Assembly: GCA_965220715.1 (NCBI GenBank)
Contig: OZ244843.1
Span: 3,596,001 to 3,660,000 of the forward strand
DNA length: 64,000 bases
Source of the DNA: Bin5 sp965220715
GTDB lineage: Bacteria; Chloroflexota; Anaerolineae; Caldilineales; Caldilineaceae
Direction of reading: 5' to 3'
Shown: piece after piece, positions 48,197 through 57,825 of the stretch
Layout: each line of letters begins with the position of its first letter
Position numbering within the stretch: the stretch's first letter is position 1
Made by a program: the position numbers and the translations under genes
Notes under the pieces: model-generated
Told to the model about the DNA's origin: nothing
The model's input: the letters and a program-made list of their open reading frames with translations, nothing else
Database searches by the model: none

Positions 48197-49633
48197 CTAC
48201 TCCATGCTTTGCAGCAGCTCCTCGATGTCGCTGACGAGGGCGTTGTTGCCGTCGGCCTGGGCCAATTCCAATGCGGTGTGCAGGTCGGCGAGGCCGTCCT
48301 TGAATAAATTTCGGGAGACTTGGGTACTGCCTCGATTGTAGTAGGCGAGGGCGTAATCGGGCCGCAGTAGGATAGCTTGGTCATAGTCGGCGACGGCGTC
48401 CAGAAGGTGGTTAAGCTGGCCCTTGACACTGCCGCGATTGACGTAGGCGGCCGCGTTGTCCGGCTCTAGTTGGATAGCCTGATTAAAGTCGGTGATGGCG
48501 TCCTGGTGTTTACCCAGGCTGGCCTTGGCAACGCCGCGCACAACGTAAGCCCCGGCGTAGTCCGGCTGCATCCGCAATGCGGTGTCAAAGTCGGAGATGG
48601 CGACCTGGTATTGACCCAGGTGGAACCTGGCGACGCCCCGATTGTAGTAGCCAACGACATTGTCCGGTTGTAGACGGATAACCTGATCAAAGGCGCTGAT
48701 CGCTTCTTGGTGTTGACCGCGGTCGGTCTTGGCGACGCCCTCAGCCATAAGGGCGTTGACGTTGTCAGCCTGCTCGTCAACCTTTTCAGAGTCGGTAACG
48801 GCTTCCTGGTATTGAGCAAGCAGTTCCTGGGCCCGGTTTCGAGCGACGTCGGCTTCGGCGTAATCGGGCTGCATACGGAGCGCCATAGCAAAGTCGGCGA
48901 GGGCGGACTGGTATTGGCCCAACACCTCCTTGGCAAGGCCCCGATTGTAGTAAGCGACGGCGTAGTTGGGCTGCAACTGGAGAGCCCGATTATATTCGGC
49001 GAGGGCGGACTGGTACTGACCGAGGCGGTACCTGGCCAGGCCTAGATTCATGTGCGCGGAGGGGTACGCATGGTGGAGCAGAATGGCCCGCACGAAGTCG
49101 CCGATGGCATCCTCGTACCGCTCCAGGTGGAACTTGGCAAGGCCCCGATTGTAGTAGGCGTCGGCGTTGTCGGGCTGCAGTTGAACTGCCCGATCATAGT
49201 CGAGGATCGTGGCCTCGAACTGCTCCAGGTGGAATTTGGCAAGGCCCCGATTGTAGTAGGCGTCGGCGTTGTCGGGTTGCAGTTGAACTGCCCGATCAAA
49301 GTCGAGGATCGTGGCCTCGAACTGCTCGAGGTGGAACTTGGCAAGGCCCCGATTGTAGTAGGCGTCGGCGTTGTCGGGTTGCAACTGAATCGCCTGATCA
49401 AAGTCGGCGATCGCATCCTGGTATTGCCCCAACTGGAGCTTGGCGAGCCCCTGATCGTAGAAAGATTCTGTCGTTCCCCTGTTGGTGACAAGGATGGCCG
49501 CAAGGATTGTCACAGCCACAGCGGCCATGACGACGAGCCCGACCCATGGCCGGCGGCGGGCGGCGGGTAAAGTTGCTTTGCGGGTTGACTTTCGCTTGCG
49601 AGTAGCCAGGAAACGTGCCTTTTCTTGGCTCAT
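48197..49633 (-). CDS. Membrane-anchored TPR-repeat protein
   Basis: From ATG 49633 the 478-residue protein has a basic N-terminus (ARRRPW), one membrane helix at about 31-49 (VGLVVMAAVAVTILAAILV) and then eleven or twelve 34-residue TPRs. Many read YYNRGLAKFHLEQFEATILD followed by DRAVQLQPDNADA. Three consecutive units (DNA about 49110-49410) are almost identical at base level, so this part expanded recently. Such proteins serve as scaffolds; no enzyme domain is present. A remnant of the same N-terminus occurs at 52297-52464. Confidence 0.9.
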   Translation of the reverse strand: MSQEKARFLATRKRKSTRKATLPAARRRPWVGLVVMAAVAVTILAAILVTNRGTTESFYDQGLAKLQLGQYQDAIADFDQAIQLQPDNADAYYNRGLAKFHLEQFEATILDFDRAVQLQPDNADAYYNRGLAKFHLEQFEATILDYDRAVQLQPDNADAYYNRGLAKFHLERYEDAIGDFVRAILLHHAYPSAHMNLGLARYRLGQYQSALAEYNRALQLQPNYAVAYYNRGLAKEVLGQYQSALADFAMALRMQPDYAEADVARNRAQELLAQYQEAVTDSEKVDEQADNVNALMAEGVAKTDRGQHQEAISAFDQVIRLQPDNVVGYYNRGVARFHLGQYQVAISDFDTALRMQPDYAGAYVVRGVAKASLGKHQDAITDFNQAIQLEPDNAAAYVNRGSVKGQLNHLLDAVADYDQAILLRPDYALAYYNRGSTQVSRNLFKDGLADLHTALELAQADGNNALVSDIEELLQSME

Positions 49634-49719
49634 GCCCGTGCGGTGCTGCCACGGCGGACTTTTTCTTAGGCGCGAGCAAAAAAAGATGTATGGGCACGAT
49701 AGTACACAATGATTGTCAA

Positions 49720-50285
49720 AATGTCTATTGCACATATACTCGCTGACTTATTTTGTCCTCCTTCCGACAAGCGACAATGTTCTGTAGACTCCAACAGAGT
49801 GCTTCGACCATCACTGGCACAGAGTTACTCTGACTTGCCAGCCTATGCAAGGCAAGAGGGGGAGAGTTGACGTTTTCTAAAGGCCGCTTACGGGATCCTG
49901 CGTACAGGCATCAGGCGGCGTGTACTGCCAGACGACTTTGGCATGTGGGAACTGTGCATGATAGCCCGACCCACATTGGGAAGAGAACAGTGTTTAGGCC
50001 GAAAAGTTGGAAGAGTTCTTCGAAGACGCTGTCATGACAGTAGTCATGCCGGACAATACTTGGGCACTTGCCAATATATTTGCAAGGGGCGAGTCCAAAA
50101 TAAGGGACGCCAGCAAGAACAGTGACTTGGGCGGATCCTAGACTAATTCAGCAGCAAGATTCATTCCCTCGTTGACATCCTCAGCTTTACTTTTGCCGTT
50201 CATCCTGTTTGGTGGGGAACGACTTTTTTGGTGGCGAACGAGATCATATGGTCCCAGCTGAATCGAATTGCAACAAATAAGTGCT
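49720..50285 (+). mobile_element. Decayed IS5-family insertion sequence, remnant 1
   Basis: The stretch from the TPR gene start to the MFS remnant aligns with 52500-53100 over several blocks. In one frame near 49900 it reads LRTGIRRRVLPDDFGMWELC, which matches the RTG-x-RW-R-x-LP-x-x-YG motif of IS5 transposases. Near 50150 a counterpart of the IILTGGERHD block is present but shifted out of frame. It ends abruptly at the MFS pseudogene, missing the transposase C-terminus. No ends can be defined. Confidence 0.55.
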
Positions 50286-50289
50286 TGTG

Positions 50290-50872
50290 GTGGTGCAGGT
50301 TTTTTCGGTTGCCGGCTTTGGTCTGGTCTTTCCCTTTCTGCCACTCTGTGTGGCCGAACTGGGCGTGGCGACGGGAGGTTCTGTCGCCTTCTGGTCGGGC
50401 CGGGTCTTTTCTTCGCAGGAGGTTACGATGATGCTGTCGTCGCCGATGTGGGGCGCAGTCGCCGACCGGTATGGCCGCTAACGCATGCTCATTGGCGCCA
50501 GTCTGGGCGGCGCGGTGATGGTTGTGCTGATGGGTTATGCCCAGAGCGCAGAGCAACTGGTTCTGATTCGCACAGTTGAAGGACTGCTGACCGGCGTTGT
50601 TTCGGCTACGGGCGCACTGGTGGCAGCTACGGTCCCCAAGGAAAAGTACGGAGAGTGTCTCGGCCTGATTCGGACTGGTAGCTAGGTAGGTGTGGCGGTC
50701 GGTCCTCTGATTGGCGGACTGGTTAGCGAGGCGCTGGGCTACCGTCCCAGCTTTTGGATAACGGGCGCGGCACTGGCTCCGGCCGGAGTTGCGGTCAAAT
50801 TCTGGGTGAGGGAGGATTTCGAACCCGTGCCTGACCAGGAGCGAGTCAAATTATGGCAAGGCTATCAAAAAG
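50290..50872 (+). pseudogene. Broken copy of MFS transporter
   Basis: This stretch is a close copy of the intact MFS gene at 54894. It starts near codon 12 (VQVFSVAGFGLVFPFLPLC) and stops matching near codon 200. It carries TAA at 50479-50481 and TAG at 50683-50685 where the intact gene has AAA-type and TGG codons. After 50872 the sequence is unrelated. It cannot encode a transporter. Confidence 0.9.
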
Positions 50873-50914
50873 TAAGGTTCCGCTGGAAGAACGAAGGGCT
50901 GGCCAGGCGGCTGT

Positions 50915-52300
50915 CTACTCGCAAACTACGCCGTCATTGTCCCTGTCGTTCATGTACTGATAGGCAGGGTGCCCGCGTTGGACGGGGGCAATGCCGTGGT
51001 TTCTGGCTTCTGCACATGTGATTCTGCCATTACCGTTGTCGTCATACATAGCCAGTGCGTTGTTTTGCGCGACCGATGTAGCCGTTGGCGTTACCGCAGG
51101 CGAGGTTTCAGTCAGAAAGATCAGGGCGGCCGAGGTACAGCCGGTGAGAATATCTACAGCCTTCTGCGCTTCAGCGCTGTCCATCGTCAGGTTGTATTCG
51201 CGCTTGACCGCCACAACCTGATTCACGTACCAACACTTGTTTTGCTCTGGAAGCCATTCGGCCAAGTCCTTGGCTACCTTCTGATGTCGATTTACGGCAG
51301 GGCTGGCCAATGTTAGATTGTCGAGGTCTTGCGAGAAGTCCCGCCTGGTTTGCATGCTGGCGGCGCACAGGCCGCTATCGTGCGCCTCGCTGCGGGCGAC
51401 TATGTGCTCGATGTCGGTCTGGCCGGTGTTGTCGAAATACTCGCCCGTGTATGGGCTGTAAATGCGGCCCCCCATCCCAGCGACGATCCGCTGTTCTACA
51501 CTTTGGGAGTAGGAGTAATCATCGGAATTGTAGGTCGAGCATCTGTTTTCGGCGGCAACCGTGATGCCCTGCAGATAGGTAGGTCCCGGATCCGATGTTG
51601 CAGTGGCGGTGGCGGTGGACGAAGGGGTGGGCGTCCCTGTGGCCGAGGCAGTAGGGGCGGGCGTTGCCGTCTCTGGAGTCATGTTGGTCGGGACCTTTAC
51701 CGAGGCATAGTCAGACCAGCCGCTGCTCCTCCCCGTAGAATCCTGAGATCGAACGGTTAAGTAGTAGGTTGTTCCCGGCTCCACGCTCGTGTGCCTGAAA
51801 GTCGTATCAGAAAGATTGTCATCCAGAAGTTGCCAGTTTTTTGTTCTGTCCCAGGCCCATAGCTGGTAACGTGCGGCCTGCGAGACTTCGTCCCAGTTGA
51901 GTGAAACCGCATTGCCGTCTATGGCGGCCGTCAGGACTGGCACAGTAAGTGGCAGGGCATTTGTTACGGAGCTGTATGCCGACCACTCGCCTGGGTTTTC
52001 AGATGAGAAGACTGCGCGATATGTGTAATAGTACTCGACTCCCGCTTCAAGGCCACTATGGTTGAAGCTTGTGTCGGTCAGGCTGCCGTCGTCCAGCTGT
52101 AGCCACGAATCCGACGCTGTCCATACCCAAAGCTGATAGCGCATCGCCCCGGCCACGGCATCCCAACTTATCTCAACTGAATTTTCCTCATGGTTGGCGG
52201 TCAAGCTCGGCGCAGAAGGGTTGACCCCTGTCTGGGCCGAGAGGACGACGGGCACAAGCAGAAGCGCGAGAAGGGAGATGACCAGAAGCAAGTGTTTCAC
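50915..52300 (-). CDS. Secreted FN3-HNH-type nuclease with Excalibur C-terminus
   Basis: A GTG start with AGAGGA nine bases upstream gives 461 residues. There is a signal peptide (HLLLVISLLALLLVPVVLSA) and two fibronectin type III domains at about 27-115 and 118-210, each with a YQLW..W strand. A Thr/Pro/Ser/Ala linker at about 210-240 is followed by a nuclease-like domain with TDIEHIVARSEAHDSGLC, a His-centred motif like GmrSD-C/DUF1524 HNH proteins, and LTLASPAVNRHQK. The last 40 residues end DRDNDGVVCE, the calcium-binding Excalibur signature. It probably cuts extracellular DNA or acts in nutrient uptake or competition. Confidence 0.85.
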   Translation of the reverse strand: MKHLLLVISLLALLLVPVVLSAQTGVNPSAPSLTANHEENSVEISWDAVAGAMRYQLWVWTASDSWLQLDDGSLTDTSFNHSGLEAGVEYYYTYRAVFSSENPGEWSAYSSVTNALPLTVPVLTAAIDGNAVSLNWDEVSQAARYQLWAWDRTKNWQLLDDNLSDTTFRHTSVEPGTTYYLTVRSQDSTGRSSGWSDYASVKVPTNMTPETATPAPTASATGTPTPSSTATATATSDPGPTYLQGITVAAENRCSTYNSDDYSYSQSVEQRIVAGMGGRIYSPYTGEYFDNTGQTDIEHIVARSEAHDSGLCAASMQTRRDFSQDLDNLTLASPAVNRHQKVAKDLAEWLPEQNKCWYVNQVVAVKREYNLTMDSAEAQKAVDILTGCTSAALIFLTETSPAVTPTATSVAQNNALAMYDDNGNGRITCAEARNHGIAPVQRGHPAYQYMNDRDNDGVVCE

Positions 52301-52464
52301 GTGGTTTTTTCCTCTGCCGTGAATTCCTGTTCGACCTGGCGCTGAACCTGTTCATCGACATTGAAGGCAGGCAGGAACCAAGGTCGGCGGCGGGAGAATA
52401 CTGCTGTATTGTGGAAAGTGGAGCGATTGCCAGTTGGCAGGAAGCAAGTCTTTTCCTGGCTCAA
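52297..52464 (-). pseudogene. Remnant of TPR-protein N-terminus
   Basis: Read from 52464, the frame gives LSQEKTCFLPTGNRSTF...SRRRPW, matching MSQEKARFLATRKRKST...ARRRPW of the TPR gene at 49633. DNA identity continues upstream through the shared spacer. After RRRPW the match is lost and the frame stops at 52297, where it overlaps the nuclease start. It is a relic of a segmental duplication. Translation of a 55-residue peptide from it is possible but unsupported. Confidence 0.65.
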
Positions 52465-52559
52465 GCCCGTGCGGCGCTTGCTGAAACGGGCCTTTTCGTT
52501 GGCGGTTGCAGAAAGTGATGTATGGGCACGATAGTACACATAGATTGTCAAAATGTCTA

Positions 52560-53391
52560 TTTCACATGATCTTGATGACTCATTTTGTCCTCCTACCGAC
52601 AAGCGACAATATTCGGTTGACTACAAAAGAATGCTTCGATCATCACTGGCACACTTGCCCTTACTTGCCAGGTTTCGCCTGTGCCCATGCAAGGCAAGAG
52701 GGGGAGAGTTGACGTTTCCTAGAGGCAGCTTACGGGACCCTGCGCACAGGCGTCAGGCGGCGTTACCTGCCCGACGACATAGGCATGCAGGAACTGTGTT
52801 TTCAAGCGCTAACCACGCTGAGAAATGAACGGTTATGGGGCCGTTATGATCTAAGAGTTCGTCGAAGACGCGGACATAGCTGTAGTCATGCCCGACTATG
52901 CTGGTGCAAATGACCTGGAATGTTCAGTGGGGGACTCCAAAAGAGGGAAGGCCTGCAAGAAGGGCGCCTGAGTCCGAGCCGAGACAGATTCAGGGTTCAC
53001 TACATCCTTTCGTTGATGTCCTCAGAATTCCTCTACCGATCATCTTGATCGGAGGTGAACGACATGACTTCGTCCAAGCTGAATCGATGCTCGCCGCTTT
53101 CCATTTTGAAGCTGTCACTGCCGATGGAAGGTATGAAATTGACCCCCCAAGAGAGCTGATTTCAGCCTTACAGGTCAAGATGGTTATTTCTTCTCGACCC
53201 CATCGCCTGCAACAACGGGAAAATGACAGACTCCGCTATTAGAAGCGCGGCATCGTCGAACGCTTCATCGACAAGAGCACTTGGAAACGACTCCTTCCCA
53301 CCTGCCTCGAAAGACTGGCCCGAAATATTATGCTTTCCTGCAATTCGCCGCTACACTGATCTGGCTTGAACGAGGTGTCAAAGGGAGTTGA
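52560..53391 (+). mobile_element. Decayed IS5-family insertion sequence, remnant 2
   Basis: Frame-shifted pieces of an IS5-type transposase occur in order. GTLRTGVRRRYLPDDIGMQE lies near 52737. ILIGGERHDFVQAESMLAAF and FEAVTADGRYEIDP lie near 53040-53140 in an open frame of 114 residues. KRGIVERFIDKSTWKRLLPT lies near 53245 and, after another shift, LQFAATLIWLERGVKGS ends at a TGA at 53389-53391. Several frameshifts and stops show it is inactive. No terminal inverted repeats were found. The rest of the gap to 53644 holds no recognisable gene. Confidence 0.75.
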
Positions 53392-53644
53392 ACAAATAAG
53401 TGTCTAATCTTCGCGGACTCTTCACAGGAAGATTCGTTCCTCCCTTTGCATTGGTCAGAAACTTCAAGAAATTGCAAAGGCCAAAAGGACCACTGTTTGC
53501 CGCATTACAGGCAGGACGATATGAAATTTCGAGACAGTAGTTTCCGTTTCACCTGGCTGCTATGCAATCCGGGGCGTCAGCCGATTCGATCAAAAACTGG
53601 CATTGCGAGTTGAGACTCTAACTGGAGAAGGAGCGAACGCTGGA

Positions 53645-54724
53645 ATGAATGAGAGTGGATTAACTGTTTTGCTTTTCGTCCCGTTCTTCCTGATTGTCCT
53701 CTTGGCAAACATGGCCGATAAGCAGCGGTTGGCGGGGGGGTCGGGGAAGACAATTGCGGGGCTAGCCTATGCCCTTCATGCCATCATTTTTGGGATGGTG
53801 GCAGCAGTTGGACTGCTACTGCATGTGCTTGGTCTGGGCATGAGGACCGACGGCGACCTGGCCCAGAGTTTGCTTGAAGTGTTAGCGGGCGAGGGGGTCG
53901 AGCTGTTTGAAGGAATTATGCCGGTTCTGGACCGGCTGGAGGTTTTGGGGCTGGCACTATGGGTGCCGGCGGTGGCGGCGCCGCTATTACTGTTGCCTCC
54001 AGTACGCACATTCTTGTCCAAGCTGATCCGTATCGATGCCGTTAGTAGTGTCCATGCTGTGGCTATTTCCCTGGTAATGTTGGTTGTTATCAATCTGACG
54101 TTTACGCTTGGGATTGGACTGGAGACCCTGGCGAATCTTTCAGAGGCTTCGGAGACTGATGGCGGGACGCTGCTGATTTCGCTATGGGTGCAGCAACTCA
54201 CATTCGCCCTGTGGGCGTTTGTCGGCATCGGTTGGCTGACCCGCCGCAAGTGGGTGCAGGCGCTTGAACGGCTCGGGCTGGTCCTGCCGAGCCCAACTGA
54301 GATCGCAATCGGCATCGGAACAGGGTTGCTTTCCGTCGGCGTCATACTAATCTTGGAAAGTATAGCGGCGGTAGCAGGTTGGGGGCTGGACGAGGACGTT
54401 GCGCGGCTATCGGATTCTCTGATTGGGCCACTACTTGGGTCGATCCCGGGCATACTCACGCTGGGGCTGGCTGCTGGAATCGGCGAAGAGACACTCTTCC
54501 GCGGTGCACTGCAACCCCGCTTTGGTCTACTCTTCACCAGCCTTCTCTTTGCGGTGGTACACAGCCAATATGGCATCACACTTTCTACGCTGGCAGTGTT
54601 CATCGTGGGATTAATTCTGGGTCTGCTGCGGAGGCGTTTCAACACGACGACGTGTGTTATAGCACACGCCTCTTACAACATCACTCTGGGCATGATAGCT
54701 TATCTCTATCCACAGGTGTTCTGA
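53645..54724 (+). CDS. CPBP-family intramembrane protease
   Basis: The start ATG 53645 gives 359 residues; AAGGAG lies about 12 bases upstream. The protein has about eight hydrophobic helices. The C-terminal ABI/CPBP domain carries GIGEETLFRGAL (EExxxR catalytic motif near residue 282), a LFAVVHSQYG His motif near 305 and NTTTCVIAHASYNITLG with the last His. These are membrane proteases of the CAAX/bacteriocin-processing type; the substrate is unknown. The N-terminal helices are not part of the conserved domain. It lies between the IS remnant and the MFS gene. Confidence 0.9.
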   Translation: MNESGLTVLLFVPFFLIVLLANMADKQRLAGGSGKTIAGLAYALHAIIFGMVAAVGLLLHVLGLGMRTDGDLAQSLLEVLAGEGVELFEGIMPVLDRLEVLGLALWVPAVAAPLLLLPPVRTFLSKLIRIDAVSSVHAVAISLVMLVVINLTFTLGIGLETLANLSEASETDGGTLLISLWVQQLTFALWAFVGIGWLTRRKWVQALERLGLVLPSPTEIAIGIGTGLLSVGVILILESIAAVAGWGLDEDVARLSDSLIGPLLGSIPGILTLGLAAGIGEETLFRGALQPRFGLLFTSLLFAVVHSQYGITLSTLAVFIVGLILGLLRRRFNTTTCVIAHASYNITLGMIAYLYPQVF

Positions 54725-54893
54725 GAGACGTCTGGCAGTACCGTTGTTCTTGGCTCAACCCCGATGCGTCGAAGTCGCTTGTCCGAATTCTCCAGATGTG
54801 GTAGCATTGCCAAAATTTCACTTTAGCGGTTTACAAAAGCGATTTAGTAAGAGTTGACCTTCTGTTCGCGCGTGACAGCAGGCGAGAAAGTCC

Positions 54894-56120
54894 ATGGCTG
54901 AGTGGCGTCGCAACTTGTATGTACTTTTTATGGTGCAGGTCTTTTCGGTTGCCGGCTTTAGCCTGGTCTTTCCCTTTCTGCCACTCTATGTAGCCGAACT
55001 GGGCGTGGCGACGAGAGGTTCTGTCGCATTCTGGTCGGGCCTGGTTTTTTCTTCGCAGGCGGTTACAATGATGCTGTCGTCGCCGATATGGGGCGCAGTC
55101 GCCGACCGGTATGGCCGAAAACCGATGCTCATTCGCGCCAGTCTGGGCGGCGCGGTGATGGTGGTACTGATGGGCTATGCCCAGAGCGCAGAGCAGCTTG
55201 TTTTGATTCGCACGGTTCAAGGATTGCTGACCGGCGTTGTCTCGGCTACGAGCGCACTGGTGGCATCTACGGTCCCAAAGGAAAAGTCCGGCGAGTCTCT
55301 CGGCCTGATTCAGACTGGTATCTGGGTAGGTGTGGCGGTCGGCCCTCTGATTGGCGGACTGGTTAGCGAGGCGCTTGGCTACCGCGCCAGCTTTTGGATA
55401 ACGGGCGCGGCACTGGCTCTGGCCGGAGTTGCGGTCATATTCTGGGTGAGGGAGGACTTTGAGCCTCTGCCTGTCCAGAAGCGAGTTAAATTTTGGGAAG
55501 GTTATCGAAAACTGCTGCGGGCGCCGGACATGGCATCGCTTTATTCGGCTTCTTTTCTGCAAAGCTTAGGACGATCGGTGACGATGCCGATTATGGCTTT
55601 CTTCTTTGTCGAACTGCTATCTTCGAGCGACGGCGCAGTTGTCATGACCGGATTGAGTATGGGAGCAAAGGCGGCCGTAGGCTCTGTCAGCGCGATCTAT
55701 CTAGGCAAGCTCAGTGATCGCATAGGGCACGAAAAGGTACTGACGGCCGGCGCTATCATCGCTGTGCTGGTCTACTTGCCTCAGGCCTTTGTCGCCAATG
55801 CGTGGCAACTGCTGTTCCTGCAGGCATTGACTGGAGTTAGCGCCGGCGCGATTATGCCTGCCACCAGTGCGCTGCTCAATATGCGTACTCCTCCCGGAGC
55901 GCACGGCACAACATTTGGATTGGGCAACAGTGTCAGTTCAGGGGGGCGCCTGGTAGCGCCGATGTTGGGGGCGGCAGTTTATCATCTGATTGGAATGCGA
56001 GGCGTGTTTGCCCTCAACACAGTTGTCTACGTCGTTCTGGCGTTGGTCGCGCTATACATCTGGCGAAAGAGCGCTGCCAGGGTCACTTTTGGCACAGCCA
56101 CCAGGGTGGCGGCGGACTGA
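54894..56120 (+). CDS. MFS multidrug efflux transporter
   Basis: The 408-residue protein has twelve predicted helices. Its signature loop between helices 2 and 3 reads GAVADRYGRKPMLIRA, the motif A of MFS drug:H+ antiporters, and YLGKLSDRIGHEKVL repeats it between helices 8 and 9. Helix 5 contains GVAVGPLIGGLVSEALGYR, like the motif C of antiporters. Similarity to MdtG-type exporters suggests drug efflux; the substrate is inferred. A truncated close copy lies at 50290. Confidence 0.92.
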   Translation: MAEWRRNLYVLFMVQVFSVAGFSLVFPFLPLYVAELGVATRGSVAFWSGLVFSSQAVTMMLSSPIWGAVADRYGRKPMLIRASLGGAVMVVLMGYAQSAEQLVLIRTVQGLLTGVVSATSALVASTVPKEKSGESLGLIQTGIWVGVAVGPLIGGLVSEALGYRASFWITGAALALAGVAVIFWVREDFEPLPVQKRVKFWEGYRKLLRAPDMASLYSASFLQSLGRSVTMPIMAFFFVELLSSSDGAVVMTGLSMGAKAAVGSVSAIYLGKLSDRIGHEKVLTAGAIIAVLVYLPQAFVANAWQLLFLQALTGVSAGAIMPATSALLNMRTPPGAHGTTFGLGNSVSSGGRLVAPMLGAAVYHLIGMRGVFALNTVVYVVLALVALYIWRKSAARVTFGTATRVAAD

Positions 56121-56249
56121 TAAAGGGAACCAGGATCGGGTCGCTGGAAGAGACGGGCAAGAGATTCGTAATAGCCTTGTCACGTCAACTTGCCTTTATC
56201 ATGGCCTGCCCGGACGCACTTTGTCCCCGACAACCCAACTCCCAGTTGA

Positions 56250-57812
56250 TCACGAAACACCAATAACGCGGCCGTAAAGTTCTTCCTGGCGCCGCAATGC
56301 TTCGGCGTAGATGGCACCCGCTGCTTTATCAGGCACGGCAATATGTACTGTGGGCGGATCTGACGGCAACGGTAAATTTAACGCTTGCAATGCAAGAATG
56401 GCGGCGCCGCGGCTGGTTGCCTCATCCACATTGACGAGATGCACCGGTGTTTGCAAGACATCCGCCAGAATCTGCCGCCAAAGACTATTTTCCTGGAGCG
56501 CGCCGCCGCTGGCGACGATTTCGCTGTTTGCGGCCAAGAGCGGGCCGAGTCGATCGAAAATGAGGCGGAAGCGCAAGGCAACTGCCTCAAAAGAGGCGCG
56601 GACGATATGGGCCGGGGTGGTGGCCGGTGTCATGCCACTGACGGTAAGAGCGGCTTCGGTTGCCCACCCGGGGGCGCGTTCGCCGCGCAGGAAGGGAAGC
56701 ATGGTGAGGCCATGTGCATCTGGCGCCAAAGCGGCGGCATCGGTAAGTAGAGCATCAGTATCGGGCACTGCCAGGTTTTCGTGTAGCCAAGAGAAGAGTG
56801 AACCACCATCGGTTAGCGAGCCGCCGACCAACCAGCGATTTCTGTCTATCGGGTAGCTCCACAGGCCGGCGGGGGTCTCCTGAATGGATGGGCCTGGCTT
56901 GGCGGGGGAACCGGCCACCGGTATGACTACTCGCATTGCGCCGGTGGTGCCAATTGTCAGAGCGATGCGGTGGTTGTCGGTACAGCCGCTGCCGAGATTG
57001 GCGCCGACGCCATCACCCACTGCGAGGAAGAAGGGCGTTTGTGCGAGCTCCGGCCAGGTTGAAGCCCAAGGATCGGTCAAACCAACCGTGTATTTCGTGT
57101 AGTCAAATACAGACGGTAACTGAATGGGATCAATGCCGATCCGTCGAATAAGCATTTCATCCCAATCAAGAGTACGACGATTGAGCAAGCCAGTCCAACC
57201 GACTTCGCTGTTGCTGATGGGAGCGGAGGGCTGTCCGCGCCAGCGAGAAAGGAGGTAAGAAGCTAGGGTCTGCCAGCGCGCGACTTGAGTCAACAGCTCC
57301 GGTTCTTCGGCAGTAAGGCGAAGCAGTTGGGCGGGCGCGTAGGCTGTGTGTACCGGTGTTCCGGTTCGCTGCCAGGCGTCATGAAGGATGCCTTGCTGCG
57401 CAAGTTCCTGCCGCAGGCTGTCTGCAAAGGGCCCGCTGCGTGCGTCGGCGTAAGTGTAAACGGGGGTAACCGGTTGACCGGAGCGGTCCACACCGAGCCA
57501 GCTCATGGCAAAACTGGTCCATGCGGTGGCAATGAAGTGGAAATTGCCGCGTAGGCTTCGCACCCGTTGCAGGCAGTCGGTGATGACTTCCTCGGTCAGA
57601 GCGGCGAGGACCTGGGGATCGAAAGTGCCGTCGTTGGACTGTTCGGTGGGGCGAAACTCCGTCGTATCCTCCAGTCTCACGCCGTTCGTCTGGTAGGCGG
57701 AGGCTCGCACTGAGGAGCTGCCGAGATCGACTGCCAGGACTAGTTCCCGCGGGGACCGATCCTGCTGAGCGGGGATGCCGTTCTCTGTTTCTTCCGAATT
57801 AGCGTCGGCCAT
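56250..57812 (-). CDS. FGGY-family carbohydrate kinase
   Basis: I start at ATG 57812-57810 (AGAGGGG upstream), giving 520 residues. The N-terminal ATPase motif AVDLGSSSVRASAYQ lies near residue 27. WTSFAMSWLGVDRSGQPV and GVGANLGSGC follow, and the FGGY domain has the C-terminal RASFEAVALRFRLIFDRLG and VASGGALQENSLWRQILADV segments. It should phosphorylate a sugar or polyol, perhaps gluconate or xylulose, but the substrate is not readable. It starts 13 bases after the mrpG stop and is likely transcribed with the antiporter operon, an odd partner. Confidence 0.9.
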   Translation of the reverse strand: MADANSEETENGIPAQQDRSPRELVLAVDLGSSSVRASAYQTNGVRLEDTTEFRPTEQSNDGTFDPQVLAALTEEVITDCLQRVRSLRGNFHFIATAWTSFAMSWLGVDRSGQPVTPVYTYADARSGPFADSLRQELAQQGILHDAWQRTGTPVHTAYAPAQLLRLTAEEPELLTQVARWQTLASYLLSRWRGQPSAPISNSEVGWTGLLNRRTLDWDEMLIRRIGIDPIQLPSVFDYTKYTVGLTDPWASTWPELAQTPFFLAVGDGVGANLGSGCTDNHRIALTIGTTGAMRVVIPVAGSPAKPGPSIQETPAGLWSYPIDRNRWLVGGSLTDGGSLFSWLHENLAVPDTDALLTDAAALAPDAHGLTMLPFLRGERAPGWATEAALTVSGMTPATTPAHIVRASFEAVALRFRLIFDRLGPLLAANSEIVASGGALQENSLWRQILADVLQTPVHLVNVDEATSRGAAILALQALNLPLPSDPPTVHIAVPDKAAGAIYAEALRRQEELYGRVIGVS

Positions 57813-57825
57813 TGGCGCGCCCCTC

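Noticed and set aside
47899..48429. N-terminal extension of polyphosphate kinase up to 48429
   Set aside because: The extra sequence is Thr/Ser/Pro-rich, unlike PPK1, and overlaps the TPR gene. The ATG at 47898 has a ribosome-binding site and a plausible length.
43810..50685. Reassignment of TAG to Trp, because both the nuclease and the MFS copy have TAG at a Trp codon
   Set aside because: The MFS copy also has TAA and is truncated, and intact genes such as ppk1 and the AAA ATPase end with TAG. Simple G-to-A mutations explain both.
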